Positions 9,694 through 18,269 of a stretch of 64,000 bases of DNA are shown in pieces. Under the pieces are notes generated by a model. The model searched no databases and was not told the origin of the DNA. It saw only the letters and a list, made by a program, of their open reading frames with translations. The translations under genes were made by a program, and so were the position numbers. Within the stretch, counting starts at the first letter, position 1, and each line of letters begins with the position of its first letter. The stretch is from Bacteroidaceae bacterium (GTDB taxonomy: Bacteria > Bacteroidota > Bacteroidia > Bacteroidales > Bacteroidaceae), in the NCBI GenBank assembly GCA_017379075.1, contig JAFNXL010000008.1:44529-108528 (forward strand). Direction: 5' to 3'.

Positions 9694-9807
9694 TCTCTCA
9701 CAACTCATTTCTCATAACTCACAACTCACTGCTCATCCGCGTGCCACAAAAAATCCCCCATCTCTTGTGCGGAGAAGGGGGAAGTGCTATGAGGATTGTT
9801 CCCTGCA

Positions 9808-11223
9808 TTACTTGATCTGCCAGCCGGCAGCCTTAGCAATGCGCTTGGGGATTTCGGTGTTGTCGATACGGCCGGTGAACATTTCCGCTCCGGCACCAAT
9901 GGCGAAGCAAGGCACGTAGCCGTTGCTGTGTCCACCGCTCTGCCAGCCGGCCATTGCGCATTCGGCCTGAATCTTGCGTACTGTGGTTGCCAGCTCGTCA
10001 TCCTTCTGATAGAGTGACTTGGAATCCTGTCCCTTGCCGGCCATGATGTTCTCGAATGCCTTTTCCAGACGCTTGGTCTGCTCGTCCTTCAGCTTTACGG
10101 CGCCCCAGAATCCGAAGTTCTCGGTGAGGAAGGCCTTTACAATGTCCCAGTTGTACTTGTCGCCGTGCTTTTCGTGCAGCTTGTGCAGTTCTTCGCCCAA
10201 CTTGCCGATGGTCATGCGCTGGTGGCCCACAACCTCAAGGTGGAGTTCGTAAGCGCCGCGGCCCAGGGTGATACCGCCGGTCTCGTGGTCGGCAGTTACG
10301 ACGATGAGGGTTTCATCGGGGTGCTGCTGATAGAATTCGTATGCCACCTTGATGGCGTTGTCCATGTCAATTACTTCGGGGATGAAGCACAGGTCGTTGG
10401 CGTGGCATGCCCAGTCAATCTTACCGCCCTCCACCATCAGGAAGAATCCGTTCTTCTCGCTCTGCTTCTTGGTGAGGAAGTTTACGGCTGCGCGGGTGAT
10501 GTCGGTCAGGGTAAGGTCGTTCTTTTCGCGGTCGAGTGCATAGGGGATGCTTCCGCGGTCCTTCTTGCTGGCTTCCTCGCTCTGGAAGAGGATCATGCGG
10601 TCGGCCTTCTTTGCCTTCTTCTGGTATTCCTTGTATCCGCGAGCAATGGTGAAACCTTTTGCCTCGGCCTGCTGATAGAGGTCGGGACCGCCGTCGGGGT
10701 TCTTGGGCTTGACAAAGTCAGAAGCGCCATAAAAGTCGTTTCCGCTCTCCACCAACTGCTGGCCAATCTTGTATGACTCGCCACGGTTGCCAACGTGAGC
10801 ATAGAAAGAAGAGGGGGTGGCGTGGTCGATGCTTACGCTGGTGGTGATGCCCACAGCGGCTCCGCTTTCGCGTGCCCAGTCGGCCACACTGCTGACGGGG
10901 GTCTTCTGGTCCTTGAGTACGCCTACTGCACCGTTCTTGGTTTTGTGTCCGGTGGCAAGGGCTGTTCCGCCGGCGGCAGAGTCGGTAACGCCGTTGGTGG
11001 CACTCTGGGTATTCACCAGTGCGGCGAAGGGGAAGCTGGGGAAGCACATCTCCTTGATGCCGATGCGGCCTTCCAATGCACCCAGATAGGTTTCGGTGGC
11101 GTTCACCTGGTTCACGCCCATTCCGTCGCCAATGAAATAGAACACATACTTGGCTTTTCCCTGAGCCATGGCTGCCATTGCCAATACAAAAAGGCTCAAA
11201 AGGGTCATAAATCTGTATTTCAT
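9808..11223 (-). CDS. Alkaline phosphatase (PhoA-type), secreted
   Basis: Periplasmic or secreted metal-dependent phosphomonoesterase of 471 aa that frees phosphate from organic esters. A signal peptide (MKYRFMTLLSLFVLAMAAMA) precedes the core. The metal ligand block FIGDGMG (D33) and the nucleophile block TDSAAGG (S82) are in place. DHATPSSFYAH, WACHAND and TADHETGG supply the other expected metal-binding histidines and aspartates. I chose the start at 11223, which gives a clean signal peptide; the longer frame covers promoter DNA. A TAnnTTTG box lies 28 bp upstream. Induction by phosphate starvation is likely for the family but not shown here. Confidence 0.92.
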   Translation of the reverse strand: MKYRFMTLLSLFVLAMAAMAQGKAKYVFYFIGDGMGVNQVNATETYLGALEGRIGIKEMCFPSFPFAALVNTQSATNGVTDSAAGGTALATGHKTKNGAVGVLKDQKTPVSSVADWARESGAAVGITTSVSIDHATPSSFYAHVGNRGESYKIGQQLVESGNDFYGASDFVKPKNPDGGPDLYQQAEAKGFTIARGYKEYQKKAKKADRMILFQSEEASKKDRGSIPYALDREKNDLTLTDITRAAVNFLTKKQSEKNGFFLMVEGGKIDWACHANDLCFIPEVIDMDNAIKVAYEFYQQHPDETLIVVTADHETGGITLGRGAYELHLEVVGHQRMTIGKLGEELHKLHEKHGDKYNWDIVKAFLTENFGFWGAVKLKDEQTKRLEKAFENIMAGKGQDSKSLYQKDDELATTVRKIQAECAMAGWQSGGHSNGYVPCFAIGAGAEMFTGRIDNTEIPKRIAKAAGWQIK

Positions 11224-11250
11224 AAGTCGTAAAATTTGAAAATATATGCG

Positions 11251-11258
11251 CAAAGGTA
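11251..11258 (-). promoter_or_regulatory. -7 box of the alkaline phosphatase gene
   Basis: The minus strand reads TACCTTTG, a full TAnnTTTG match, 28 bp before the ATG at 11223. Confidence 0.55.
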
Positions 11259-11288
11259 ATAAAAAATATGTGGAAAATCTCTTGGAAT

Positions 11289-12338
11289 CTAACAATTTTC
11301 CCTAAAAAAATCAAGCATTTCCATAATTTCCTCCTTAGAGGCACTTTGGTTGATGCGGATGTCGCCCACATTGGCCAGGAGCGTGAAGTTCACAACGCCG
11401 CCCTGGTTTTTCTTGTCGTGCGTCATGTACTCATAAAGTTGGTCATAATGCTTGCAGGTGATGGGGAAAGAACCATAGTGGCCGCGCACAAACTGCAGAG
11501 TTTGCTGCAGGGTGCGTTGGGGAAAACCTGTGCGGAGGAAACTGAGATAGAGCTCACACACCAGTCCCCATGCCACGGCATAGCCATGCAGTACGGGTCT
11601 GCCTTGTGCCAGTGCCAGACTCTCCAGCGCGTGTCCGGCGGTGTGTCCCAGGTTGAGCGCCTTGCGGATGCCCTTTTCTGTGGGGTCTTCTGTGACGATG
11701 CGTTCCTTGATGGCCACACTCTTTGCCACCAGTTGCTGCAGCAGGGCATAGTCCACCTGGTCCAGGTCGAAACGCATCAGTTCCGCCCAGTCTTCTGTGC
11801 TGCTGATGAGCGCGTGCTTTATCATCTCTGCATAGCCCGAAAGCAGGTTCTGCCGGTCGAGCGTGCGCAGGAAGGTGGTGTCCAGAAGTACGGATTGTGC
11901 GCAGTTGAATACACCAATCTCGTTCTTCAGTCCGCCGAAGTTGATGCCGGTTTTGCCGCCCACGCTGGCATCGACCATGCTGAGCAGGGTGGTGGGGATG
12001 TTGATATATGCCATGCCGCGTTTGAAGGTGCTTGCAGCAAATCCGCCCAAATCCGTAACCATGCCGCCGCCCAGATTCACCATGAGACTGTGGCGCGAGG
12101 CTCCGCCCTGCTGCAAGGCTGTCCATACGGTGGAAAGCGTTTCCAGTGTCTTGTGTTCGTCTGTGGCGGGAATGGTGATCATCTGTGCGTCCTGCATGCA
12201 GGGGATACCCGCTACCAGCGGCCAGCAATGACGGAGGGTTTCTGTGTCCGTGAGTACAAACAGCCGGTCGTGCGGACAGGAAGAGACGGCTTGGGCTAGG
12301 TTTTCTTCCAAAGATTGGCAAAGGATGATGTCCTGCAT
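11289..12338 (-). CDS. aroB: 3-dehydroquinate synthase
   Basis: Second enzyme of the shikimate pathway: converts DAHP to 3-dehydroquinate using NAD and a divalent metal, in the cytoplasm. At 349 aa it is the usual length. Conserved blocks include the NAD-binding NLGGGMVTDLGGF, the region FKRGMAYINIPTTLLSMVDA, then VGGKTGIN, LLSGYAEMIKHALI and the metal-binding LNLGHTAGHALE. It is upstream of, and in the same direction as, the alkaline phosphatase gene, but that gene has its own -7 box. A -7 box (TATCTTTG) lies 49 bp upstream at 12387-12394. Confidence 0.95.
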   Translation of the reverse strand: MQDIILCQSLEENLAQAVSSCPHDRLFVLTDTETLRHCWPLVAGIPCMQDAQMITIPATDEHKTLETLSTVWTALQQGGASRHSLMVNLGGGMVTDLGGFAASTFKRGMAYINIPTTLLSMVDASVGGKTGINFGGLKNEIGVFNCAQSVLLDTTFLRTLDRQNLLSGYAEMIKHALISSTEDWAELMRFDLDQVDYALLQQLVAKSVAIKERIVTEDPTEKGIRKALNLGHTAGHALESLALAQGRPVLHGYAVAWGLVCELYLSFLRTGFPQRTLQQTLQFVRGHYGSFPITCKHYDQLYEYMTHDKKNQGGVVNFTLLANVGDIRINQSASKEEIMEMLDFFRENC

Positions 12339-12386
12339 ATATATATAATAAGGTATGAAACTGACAGTTTTTTTCTACAATCAATA

Positions 12387-12394
12387 CAAAGATA
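12387..12394 (-). promoter_or_regulatory. -7 box of aroB
   Basis: The minus strand reads TATCTTTG, matching TAnnTTTG, in the 224-bp gap between the divergent aroB and the outer-membrane protein gene. Confidence 0.5.
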
Positions 12395-12562
12395 CGATGA
12401 ATAAACGAGAATTTGCGGTCTTTTTGCCGTAAAAAAGTGACAAATGCACGATATTTTTTAAACCTTTTGCGGAATGGAGTGTCCGATAATCGGACATTTA
12501 AGTGGCGCAAAGACGCTTTCTGGTTGTTGTGCCCTATTTCATTTAGACAAAAAACAGTAATA

Positions 12563-15500
12563 ATGAAGAGGAAACTTTTGTGGATTGTGTTCATGTGCCT
12601 GGGCATTACCTCTGTCCTGGCGCAGAAGATTACCGTGACGGGAAAAGTGATGGATGGCGCAATGGAAGGCGAGCCGTTGCCGTTTGCTTCGGTGGTGCTG
12701 CTGCATCCCAAGGACAGCACGCAGGCCTCGGGCATCCAGTCTGGAGAGGACGGAAAATTCAAACTGCCATCAGTGAAGGCGGGAGACTATATCCTACGCA
12801 TCACATACGTGGGTTATCAGACCCTGTTCCGCAACCTCACACTTGACAAGAAGCAAAAGCAGACAGACATAGGCACCGTGACGCTGCTGGAGGATGCCAA
12901 GCTGATGGACGCCGCAGAAGTGACCGCCCGTGCCGCACAAGTGGAGATGAAGGAAGACACTTTTGTGTATAACAGTTCGGCATACCGTCTGCCCGAAGGT
13001 TCCAATCTGGAAGAACTGGTGCGCAAACTGCCCGGAGCGGAGGTGGAGGACGACGGAACCATCAAGATTAACGGAAAGACCGTAAAGAAAATCATGGTGG
13101 GCGGAAAGGAATTCTTCAACAACGACACCAAGATGGCCATGAAGAACCTGCCCACAAAGATGGTGGACAAGATAAAGTCGTACGACCGCAAGAGCGACTA
13201 CAGCCGCGTAACCGGAATAGATGATGGTGAGGAGGAAACCGTATTAGACCTTACCGTGAAGAAAGGTATGAGAGAAGGCTGGGTGCTGAACACCGATGTG
13301 GGTTACGGAACGGAAGACCGCTACACCGGAAAATTGAACCTGAGCCGTTTTACTGACCATTTCCAAATGACCGTACTTGGCTCCATCAACAACGTGAACG
13401 ACCAGGGATTCCCCGGAGGAGGACGTCGCGGATGGGGTGGCGGCGGAGGCATCGTAACCAGCAAGATGGCTGGTGTGAACATTGCCTGGGACAATAACAA
13501 ACCCGACTATTCGGCCGGTCTGCTCAAGATTGGCGGTAACGTGCGCTACAGCCACCGTCGCTCAAGCAACCTGTCGCTCACCAACAGCGAACAGTTCCTG
13601 AACAACACCACCTCCACCTTCAGCAACAGCCGCAACTGGAGTCTGAACAGCAGCGAGAATGTAAATGCCAACTTCCGTTTCGAGTGGCAGATTGACAGCA
13701 TGACCAACGTACTGCTTTTTCCAAATTTCTCCCACTCTTCATCCTACAACAAGGGCCTGGGACACAACGTAACCTTCAACGAGGATCCCTATGCCTATAT
13801 GAACGACCCGCTGACCCAATATAATATGGAAGAGAACCGTGTGATAAGGGACAGCATTGCGGTGAACGACAACATACGGGAGAGTATGGGCAGCAACCAG
13901 AACAACAACGTGGACGCCAGTCTGCAGATTAACAGAAGACTCTTCAAGGCCGGACGCAACATCACCCTGAACGTGGCTGGAGGTTATTCGCACAGCGAGA
14001 ACGAATCGTTCAGCCGTTCGGAAATCAACTACTACCGCCAGAAGAGGACCGATTTTACCAACCAGTATAACCCCTCGCCCAGCACCAATTACAATTACCT
14101 TGGCCGACTAAGCTATACCGAGCCCATCACCAAGGACCTGAACCTGCAGTTGAGCTACCAGTTGCAGTACCGCTTCTCTGACAGCGACCGCACCATGTAC
14201 AGCATTGACAGCCTGCTGACCAAGTTCAGCGGATACTATACACAGGAACAGCTCTATCTGGGCTACATTCCCGGACTGGACACCCTGAACTATATCCGCA
14301 ACGTGGAGAACAGCCAGTATGCCACCTACAAGGAATATAACCAGGACGCAAGCATCATGTTCCGATTCATGCGCGGTGAGGCGTTCCGTCTGAACTTCGG
14401 TGCCAACCTGCAGCCGCAGACCACTCACATGGACTACCAGAAAGACACATTAGATGTCAAAAAGGTGCGACACATCATCAACTGGGCACCGCGAGTGGAT
14501 TTCCGCTGGAAGATAAGCAACACCAGCCAGATTCGTGTGCGCTACAACGCCTCAATGGGCCAACCCAGTATGACAGACCTGTTGGAGGTGACGGACAACA
14601 GCAACCCGTTGCACATCAGCACGGGTAATGCAGGCCTGCGCAGCAGCTGGAACAACCGGTTCAACGTATTCTACAACAATTATATTGTGGAGAAACAGAT
14701 GGGATGGATGGTAAATGCCAACTACAACCAAAACAACAACAACATCAGCACCGCCACTGTCTACAATACAGAGACCGGAGCGCGCTATACCCGTCCGATG
14801 AACATCAACGGCAACTGGAACACCAACGGCAACCTGATGTTCAACACTGCCATTGGCCCCAAGAAGTATTTCAACGTACACACCTTTACCGGTATCAACT
14901 ATGGACATAATGTGGGCTATCAGAGCAGTACATCAGACAGCAGCACATTGGGAAATATTTATAACCTCGACGGCAGCGTGAACATGGACAAGGTCTTCGA
15001 GAATGTTGCGCTGGACAAGGCCACAACCAAGACCACAAGCATCAACGAGAACCTGCGCTTCAACTTCCGCAACGACCTCTTGGAAGTGGGAGTGAACAGC
15101 GGCTTCAACTATATGCACGCCCGCAATGACATTCAAGAGAACGCCAACCTGGATACCTGGACCTTCAATTACGGCGGAAACTTCCAGATCAACATGCCCT
15201 GGCACATGCAACTCAGTACGGATATCTCACAGCAGAGCCGTCGCGGATACGAGGATGCCACCATGAACACCGACGAACTGATATGGAACGCACAGCTCAG
15301 TCAGAACTTCCTCAAAAACAAGTCGCTTACCCTTAGTGTGCAGTGGTATGATATCCTGCGCCAGCGAAGCAACATCAGCCGCAACATCAGTGCCACCATG
15401 CGTAGTGACTCGTGGAACCGCGCCATTCACAGCTATGTAATGGTTCACGTCATTTACCAACTCAATCTTTTTGGAAACAAGGATGCGCGTGCCGGCGGAT

Positions 15501-15592
15501 TTGGCGGTCCAGGCGGTCCTGGTGGACGTGGCTTTGGTGGACGCGGTGGCTTTGGTGGCCCAGGTGGTTTCGGTGGCCCACGCCGCTTCTAA
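12563..15592 (+). CDS. TonB-type outer-membrane beta-barrel protein with glycine-rich tail
   Basis: Outer-membrane protein of 1009 aa. A signal peptide (ends SVLAQ) is followed by a carboxypeptidase-regulatory-like domain (about 21-105: FASVVLLHPKDSTQASGIQS, YILRITYVGYQTL), a plug-like region (about 140-230: LEELVRKLPGAEVEDDGTIK, INGKTVKKIMVGGKEFF) and a long barrel rich in aromatic/polar alternation. A glycine cluster (GGRRGWGGGGG) lies near residue 288. The last strand (VMVHVIYQLNLFG) is followed by about 30 residues of Gly/Phe/Arg/Pro repeats ending in F. No SusD-like partner is adjacent, so it is not a classical SusCD pair; cargo unknown. The frame is open further upstream, but ATG 12563 gives the signal peptide. 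Confidence 0.82.
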   Translation: MKRKLLWIVFMCLGITSVLAQKITVTGKVMDGAMEGEPLPFASVVLLHPKDSTQASGIQSGEDGKFKLPSVKAGDYILRITYVGYQTLFRNLTLDKKQKQTDIGTVTLLEDAKLMDAAEVTARAAQVEMKEDTFVYNSSAYRLPEGSNLEELVRKLPGAEVEDDGTIKINGKTVKKIMVGGKEFFNNDTKMAMKNLPTKMVDKIKSYDRKSDYSRVTGIDDGEEETVLDLTVKKGMREGWVLNTDVGYGTEDRYTGKLNLSRFTDHFQMTVLGSINNVNDQGFPGGGRRGWGGGGGIVTSKMAGVNIAWDNNKPDYSAGLLKIGGNVRYSHRRSSNLSLTNSEQFLNNTTSTFSNSRNWSLNSSENVNANFRFEWQIDSMTNVLLFPNFSHSSSYNKGLGHNVTFNEDPYAYMNDPLTQYNMEENRVIRDSIAVNDNIRESMGSNQNNNVDASLQINRRLFKAGRNITLNVAGGYSHSENESFSRSEINYYRQKRTDFTNQYNPSPSTNYNYLGRLSYTEPITKDLNLQLSYQLQYRFSDSDRTMYSIDSLLTKFSGYYTQEQLYLGYIPGLDTLNYIRNVENSQYATYKEYNQDASIMFRFMRGEAFRLNFGANLQPQTTHMDYQKDTLDVKKVRHIINWAPRVDFRWKISNTSQIRVRYNASMGQPSMTDLLEVTDNSNPLHISTGNAGLRSSWNNRFNVFYNNYIVEKQMGWMVNANYNQNNNNISTATVYNTETGARYTRPMNINGNWNTNGNLMFNTAIGPKKYFNVHTFTGINYGHNVGYQSSTSDSSTLGNIYNLDGSVNMDKVFENVALDKATTKTTSINENLRFNFRNDLLEVGVNSGFNYMHARNDIQENANLDTWTFNYGGNFQINMPWHMQLSTDISQQSRRGYEDATMNTDELIWNAQLSQNFLKNKSLTLSVQWYDILRQRSNISRNISATMRSDSWNRAIHSYVMVHVIYQLNLFGNKDARAGGFGGPGGPGGRGFGGRGGFGGPGGFGGPRRF

Positions 15593-15633
15593 GATAAGAC
15601 TTCCAATCATTCCTTTAAAAACACAATCGAAAG

Positions 15634-15668
15634 AGAATCTCCTATCAGCAATAGGGGATTTTCTTTTT
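15634..15668 (+). terminator. Intrinsic terminator after the outer-membrane protein gene
   Basis: AGAATCTCCTAT pairs with ATAGGGGATTTTCT around a five-base loop, and TTTTT follows at 15664-15668. Confidence 0.75.
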
Positions 15669-15684
15669 ACTGTAGGGAAAAGCT

Positions 15685-15716
15685 TTTGCTGGGGGAAGAT
15701 GAAGTCCGTAACTTTG
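15685..15716 (+). promoter_or_regulatory. Near-consensus Bacteroidetes promoter of the His-rich peptide gene
   Basis: TTTG (15685-15688), a 20-bp spacer, then TAACTTTG (15709-15716). This is the best-spaced -33/-7 pair in the window. The ATG lies 57 bp downstream. Confidence 0.75.
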
Positions 15717-15773
15717 CACTATCAAAATGAGAGTGAAAAAAGAAAATGTAGGACCATTAAAAAGAAGAAGATT

Positions 15774-16079
15774 ATGAAAACTACAATGAAACTTATGTTG
15801 ACAGGAATCCTGTTCTCCCTTTCAATGGCTTGTCTGGCCTCTGGCCATCCCGCAGTGGCGGTACATCATAAACCTCATCATGCAAAGGAAATCTGCTGCA
15901 AGCATTCACATCATAAGTTCAATCCCAAGCATTGCCCCACGTGCTTGAAGGAATTGAAGAAGATGGAAAAGGAACGCCACCGCAGAGAGATGGACCGCAT
16001 AAAGGATATGAAGCGTCATCAGAAAAATATGAAGAAGGACAAGGGCCACAGCGGCCACATTGTCCCCGGTAGAAGATAA
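15774..16079 (+). CDS. Small secreted His/Cys/Lys-rich protein, possible metal binder
   Basis: A 101-aa protein with an N-terminal export signal (LMLTGILFSLSMACLAS) that could be cleaved as a signal peptide or used as a lipobox at C20. The mature part has many His residues (HHKPHH, KHSHHK), a CC pair and a CPTC motif, then a highly basic, predicted helical stretch (about 58-95). These residues could chelate Zn, Ni, Cu or Co, but this is inference from composition; I do not recognise a named family. It has its own strong promoter and terminator, so it is a monocistronic unit, downstream of the outer-membrane protein gene. Confidence 0.65.
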   Translation: MKTTMKLMLTGILFSLSMACLASGHPAVAVHHKPHHAKEICCKHSHHKFNPKHCPTCLKELKKMEKERHRREMDRIKDMKRHQKNMKKDKGHSGHIVPGRR

Positions 16080-16117
16080 AGCAAAGAGAGAAGAAGTTGA
16101 AATCTGTAAACCGGACG

Positions 16118-16151
16118 GGCTATGGTGCAATACCACGCATCATAGCCTTTT
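16118..16151 (+). terminator. Terminator of the His-rich peptide gene
   Basis: GGCTATGGTGC pairs with GCATCATAGCC (one mismatch) and is followed by TTTT. Confidence 0.6.
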
Positions 16152-16160
16152 GTGGGTTAT

Positions 16161-16205
16161 GAGCAATGAGTTGTGAGCAATGAGCAATGAGTTGTGGGCA
16201 ATGAA
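16161..16205. repeat. Degenerate 7-bp tandem repeat
   Basis: About six heptamers of the form GAGyrrT (GAGCAAT, GAGTTGT) between the His-rich gene and the end of rsmD. It is the same repeat as at 1498-1539 in the opposite orientation. Confidence 0.7.
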
Positions 16206-16237
16206 CTATTTCAAAGCTCATCGCTCATCGCCCAAGA

Positions 16238-16780
16238 TTATTCTTTTTCCTGGAAAAAGGAGAAGTGTACGCTGCCGTATGTGCGCTCCTCCACAAAGCA
16301 GGGATGGGAAGAGAAATCGTTGGTTTTTCCGTGTTCCAATACGAACAGTCCATCGGGACGGAGCAGGCCGTGCCCCATTACGCAGTCGGGGATGGACTCC
16401 AACTGTGGCAAGGCGTATGGCGGATCGGCAAAAATGAAGTCGAACTGTTCGCGGCAGCGGGCCAGATACTGGAAAACGTCTCCACGGACGGGGACGGCAG
16501 AGAGGTCCTGCAGTTTGTCAATGAAACTGCAGATGAACTTGTAATGAAGCGGATCCTTTTCCACCGCCACTACACGGTCGCAACCGCGGCTAAGCAGTTC
16601 GAGCGTAATGCTTCCGGTTCCGGCAAAAAGGTCCAAGGCAGTCGGGGCCTCGTCAAAATCGATATACCCTTGCAGCACGTTGAAGAGGTTCTCCTTTGCA
16701 AAATCTGTGGTGGGACGTGCCTTGAATGAGCGGGGCACTTCGAACCTGCGGCTCTTATATTTTCCTGTAATTACTCGCAT
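16238..16780 (-). CDS. rsmD: 16S rRNA (guanine966-N2)-methyltransferase
   Basis: Methylates G966 of 16S rRNA with S-adenosylmethionine. The 180-aa protein starts with the family block MRVITGKYKSRRFEVP and RPTTDFAKENLFNVL, has the SAM-binding LDLFAGTGS (49-57) and the amino-methyltransferase motif DPPY (119-122). Length is normal. It overlaps the upstream DUF3822 gene by 10 bp, a pairing I know as common in Bacteroidetes, so the two are cotranscribed. Confidence 0.93.
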   Translation of the reverse strand: MRVITGKYKSRRFEVPRSFKARPTTDFAKENLFNVLQGYIDFDEAPTALDLFAGTGSITLELLSRGCDRVVAVEKDPLHYKFICSFIDKLQDLSAVPVRGDVFQYLARCREQFDFIFADPPYALPQLESIPDCVMGHGLLRPDGLFVLEHGKTNDFSSHPCFVEERTYGSVHFSFFQEKE

Positions 16781-17502
16781 GTCTTAAGGTTTTTAAGGTA
16801 TTTGCCCAGTTCGTCTGCCAGTTCGTCATAGTCGTGGAGAACGCAAAGGTCTTCGTGGGCGTTGAAATCCAGTTTCTTCCAGGTAAACAGCACAAAATAC
16901 AGGGCATCGGTTGGGTTGTCTACTTCGTATGTGCAGGCAAAGTGGAGGCCTTTCTTCTTGAGAACATAGATGAAGATTCCGGAAGAATTGCGGCAGACGT
17001 GCATACGACGGCAGATTGAAATGTCTTTCTGCTCGCTTTTGGCAGTTGATTCCAGAATGCGTCCCTGCCAACTGTGAAGCTGCACCTCGGGGAAGAGTTG
17101 CATGACCATGTTCAGCAGCAGACTGTCCACGGCAAAGAGTTCCACCACTTCCAGATAAGGCAGAATCTCGTAGCACACTTTTACCGAAGCTTGTTTAAGG
17201 CGCGGATAGGTGAGGTAGAAGATGGCTTCTGTCTCTTCGCGCTGAAATTCTTCCAATGGGATTCTTGTAGTGGGAGCGTCCACTATCATTTCCACCTCAT
17301 CGTATTGCAGTTCCATGAGGCGCTCTCTGGTAAGTGCGCGTTCCAGTGCGATGTGGGGATAGTCGCCGGGGGAGACGGGCACTTGTTGTTTCTCAAAAGG
17401 TTTGCTGTCCCCTTCCTTATATATATATAAAGAAAATCCATCCGTTGAGACACGGATGGATAATCTGTATGTGTTGATTCTTTTATTCCCAGTTACCCGC
17501 AT
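16771..17502 (-). CDS. DUF3822 family protein
   Basis: Cytoplasmic protein of about 243 aa with no signal peptide or membrane segment. It resembles the DUF3822 family, an actin-fold-like family of unknown function found in Bacteroidetes beside rsmD. Visible features are an N-terminal STDGFSLYIYK strand, YPRLKQASVKVCYEILPYLE, and a C-terminal LFTWKKLDFNAHEDLCVL. The start is uncertain: I use ATG 17502, which overlaps the previous gene by 20 bp; a start at 17577 would overlap by 95 bp. Neighbours suggest a three-gene unit with the gene upstream and rsmD downstream. Confidence 0.75.
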   Translation of the reverse strand: MRVTGNKRINTYRLSIRVSTDGFSLYIYKEGDSKPFEKQQVPVSPGDYPHIALERALTRERLMELQYDEVEMIVDAPTTRIPLEEFQREETEAIFYLTYPRLKQASVKVCYEILPYLEVVELFAVDSLLLNMVMQLFPEVQLHSWQGRILESTAKSEQKDISICRRMHVCRNSSGIFIYVLKKKGLHFACTYEVDNPTDALYFVLFTWKKLDFNAHEDLCVLHDYDELADELGKYLKNLKTCE

Positions 17503-18172
17503 TATTGTTCCAGTTGTTACCGGCATCACCGATCTTGAGTCCGGGATATGCACCCTTGGCGTCGGCTTCTTCGGCACGGTTTTGAATCAAGCGGTTACCC
17601 ATTTTGCCCATTCCCTTGAGGAAGCTGCTGTCAGGAGCGTTACATTCCATAACCTGGATGATGCTACCAGAACGGGTGGTGTTGGGGCATGCGATGATTT
17701 CAAATGTGTCACCCAATGAGAAGGGGATGAAACGCAGAGAGTCTGCCTCAAAACCTTCCTCGCGGTACAGAGAGTCCATCAGAGAAACCCAAATGGTGTC
17801 ACGGCGGAAATCCTGCAGACCATTGGCCTCAATCAACTTGGTGTCGCCACTGTTTACAATCATTGCAGCAGAGTCTTCGGTCAGACCCTTTTCCAACTGT
17901 TCGTCGCTAAGAACGCCCTGTTTCTTGATGATAGGCAGGCGGCCGTTCTTGACAAAATCGATCAGAACGTTCCAGTTGTCACAATAAACACCTTCGTGCT
18001 GAGCCTTGTAAGCTTCTTCCGCTGCACGAATCTGCAAGAGGCGTGCTTTTACTACAGCTTCACGAGCTGCTACTTCTGCGTTGAACTCCTGATCGTCCTG
18101 GATGCTGCGCCAGCAAATGAACAAGAGGAGCAGTGCGCAGACTCCCAAAATTGCATTAATTACCTTTTTCAT
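17483..18172 (-). CDS. Conserved membrane-anchored protein of unknown function
   Basis: A 229-aa protein with one N-terminal membrane helix (VINAILGVCALLLLFICW) and a following long helix rich in Ala/Glu (EFNAEVAAREAVVKARLLQI, RAAEEAYKAQH). The helix plus HEGVYCDNWNVLIDFV is reminiscent of the N-terminal layout of pilin-like proteins, but I see no prepilin cleavage site, so this is only a resemblance. The C-terminus is Asn-rich. Predicted topology puts the bulk in the periplasm. It is first in a unit with DUF3822 and rsmD and has a TAnnTTTG box 36 bp upstream. Function unknown. Confidence 0.7.
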   Translation of the reverse strand: MKKVINAILGVCALLLLFICWRSIQDDQEFNAEVAAREAVVKARLLQIRAAEEAYKAQHEGVYCDNWNVLIDFVKNGRLPIIKKQGVLSDEQLEKGLTEDSAAMIVNSGDTKLIEANGLQDFRRDTIWVSLMDSLYREEGFEADSLRFIPFSLGDTFEIIACPNTTRSGSIIQVMECNAPDSSFLKGMGKMGNRLIQNRAEEADAKGAYPGLKIGDAGNNWNNNAGNWE

Positions 18173-18208
18173 GATGATATTTGTCGTTTATTTTATATAT
18201 TCGCATTA

Positions 18209-18216
18209 CAAAAGTA
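18209..18216 (-). promoter_or_regulatory. -7 box for the unknown-DUF3822-rsmD unit
   Basis: The minus strand reads TACTTTTG, a TAnnTTTG match, inside the 97-bp divergent gap. Confidence 0.55.
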
Positions 18217-18269
18217 GAGAATATTATTCAAATATACCGATTTTTCGGGTATTTTTTTATGAAAGTTTT

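Larger units (their letters stand above)
9389..9807. other. Gene-free interval with palindrome and repeats
   Basis: This 419-bp gap lies upstream of the ArnT-like gene and downstream of alkaline phosphatase, both on the minus strand. It holds a perfect 51-bp palindrome (9586-9636), a partial MITE-like element (9631-9693) and 7-bp repeats (about 9697-9737). A hairpin-like C/T-rich stretch near 9750-9790 may terminate the phosphatase transcript. No gene is seen. Confidence 0.7.
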
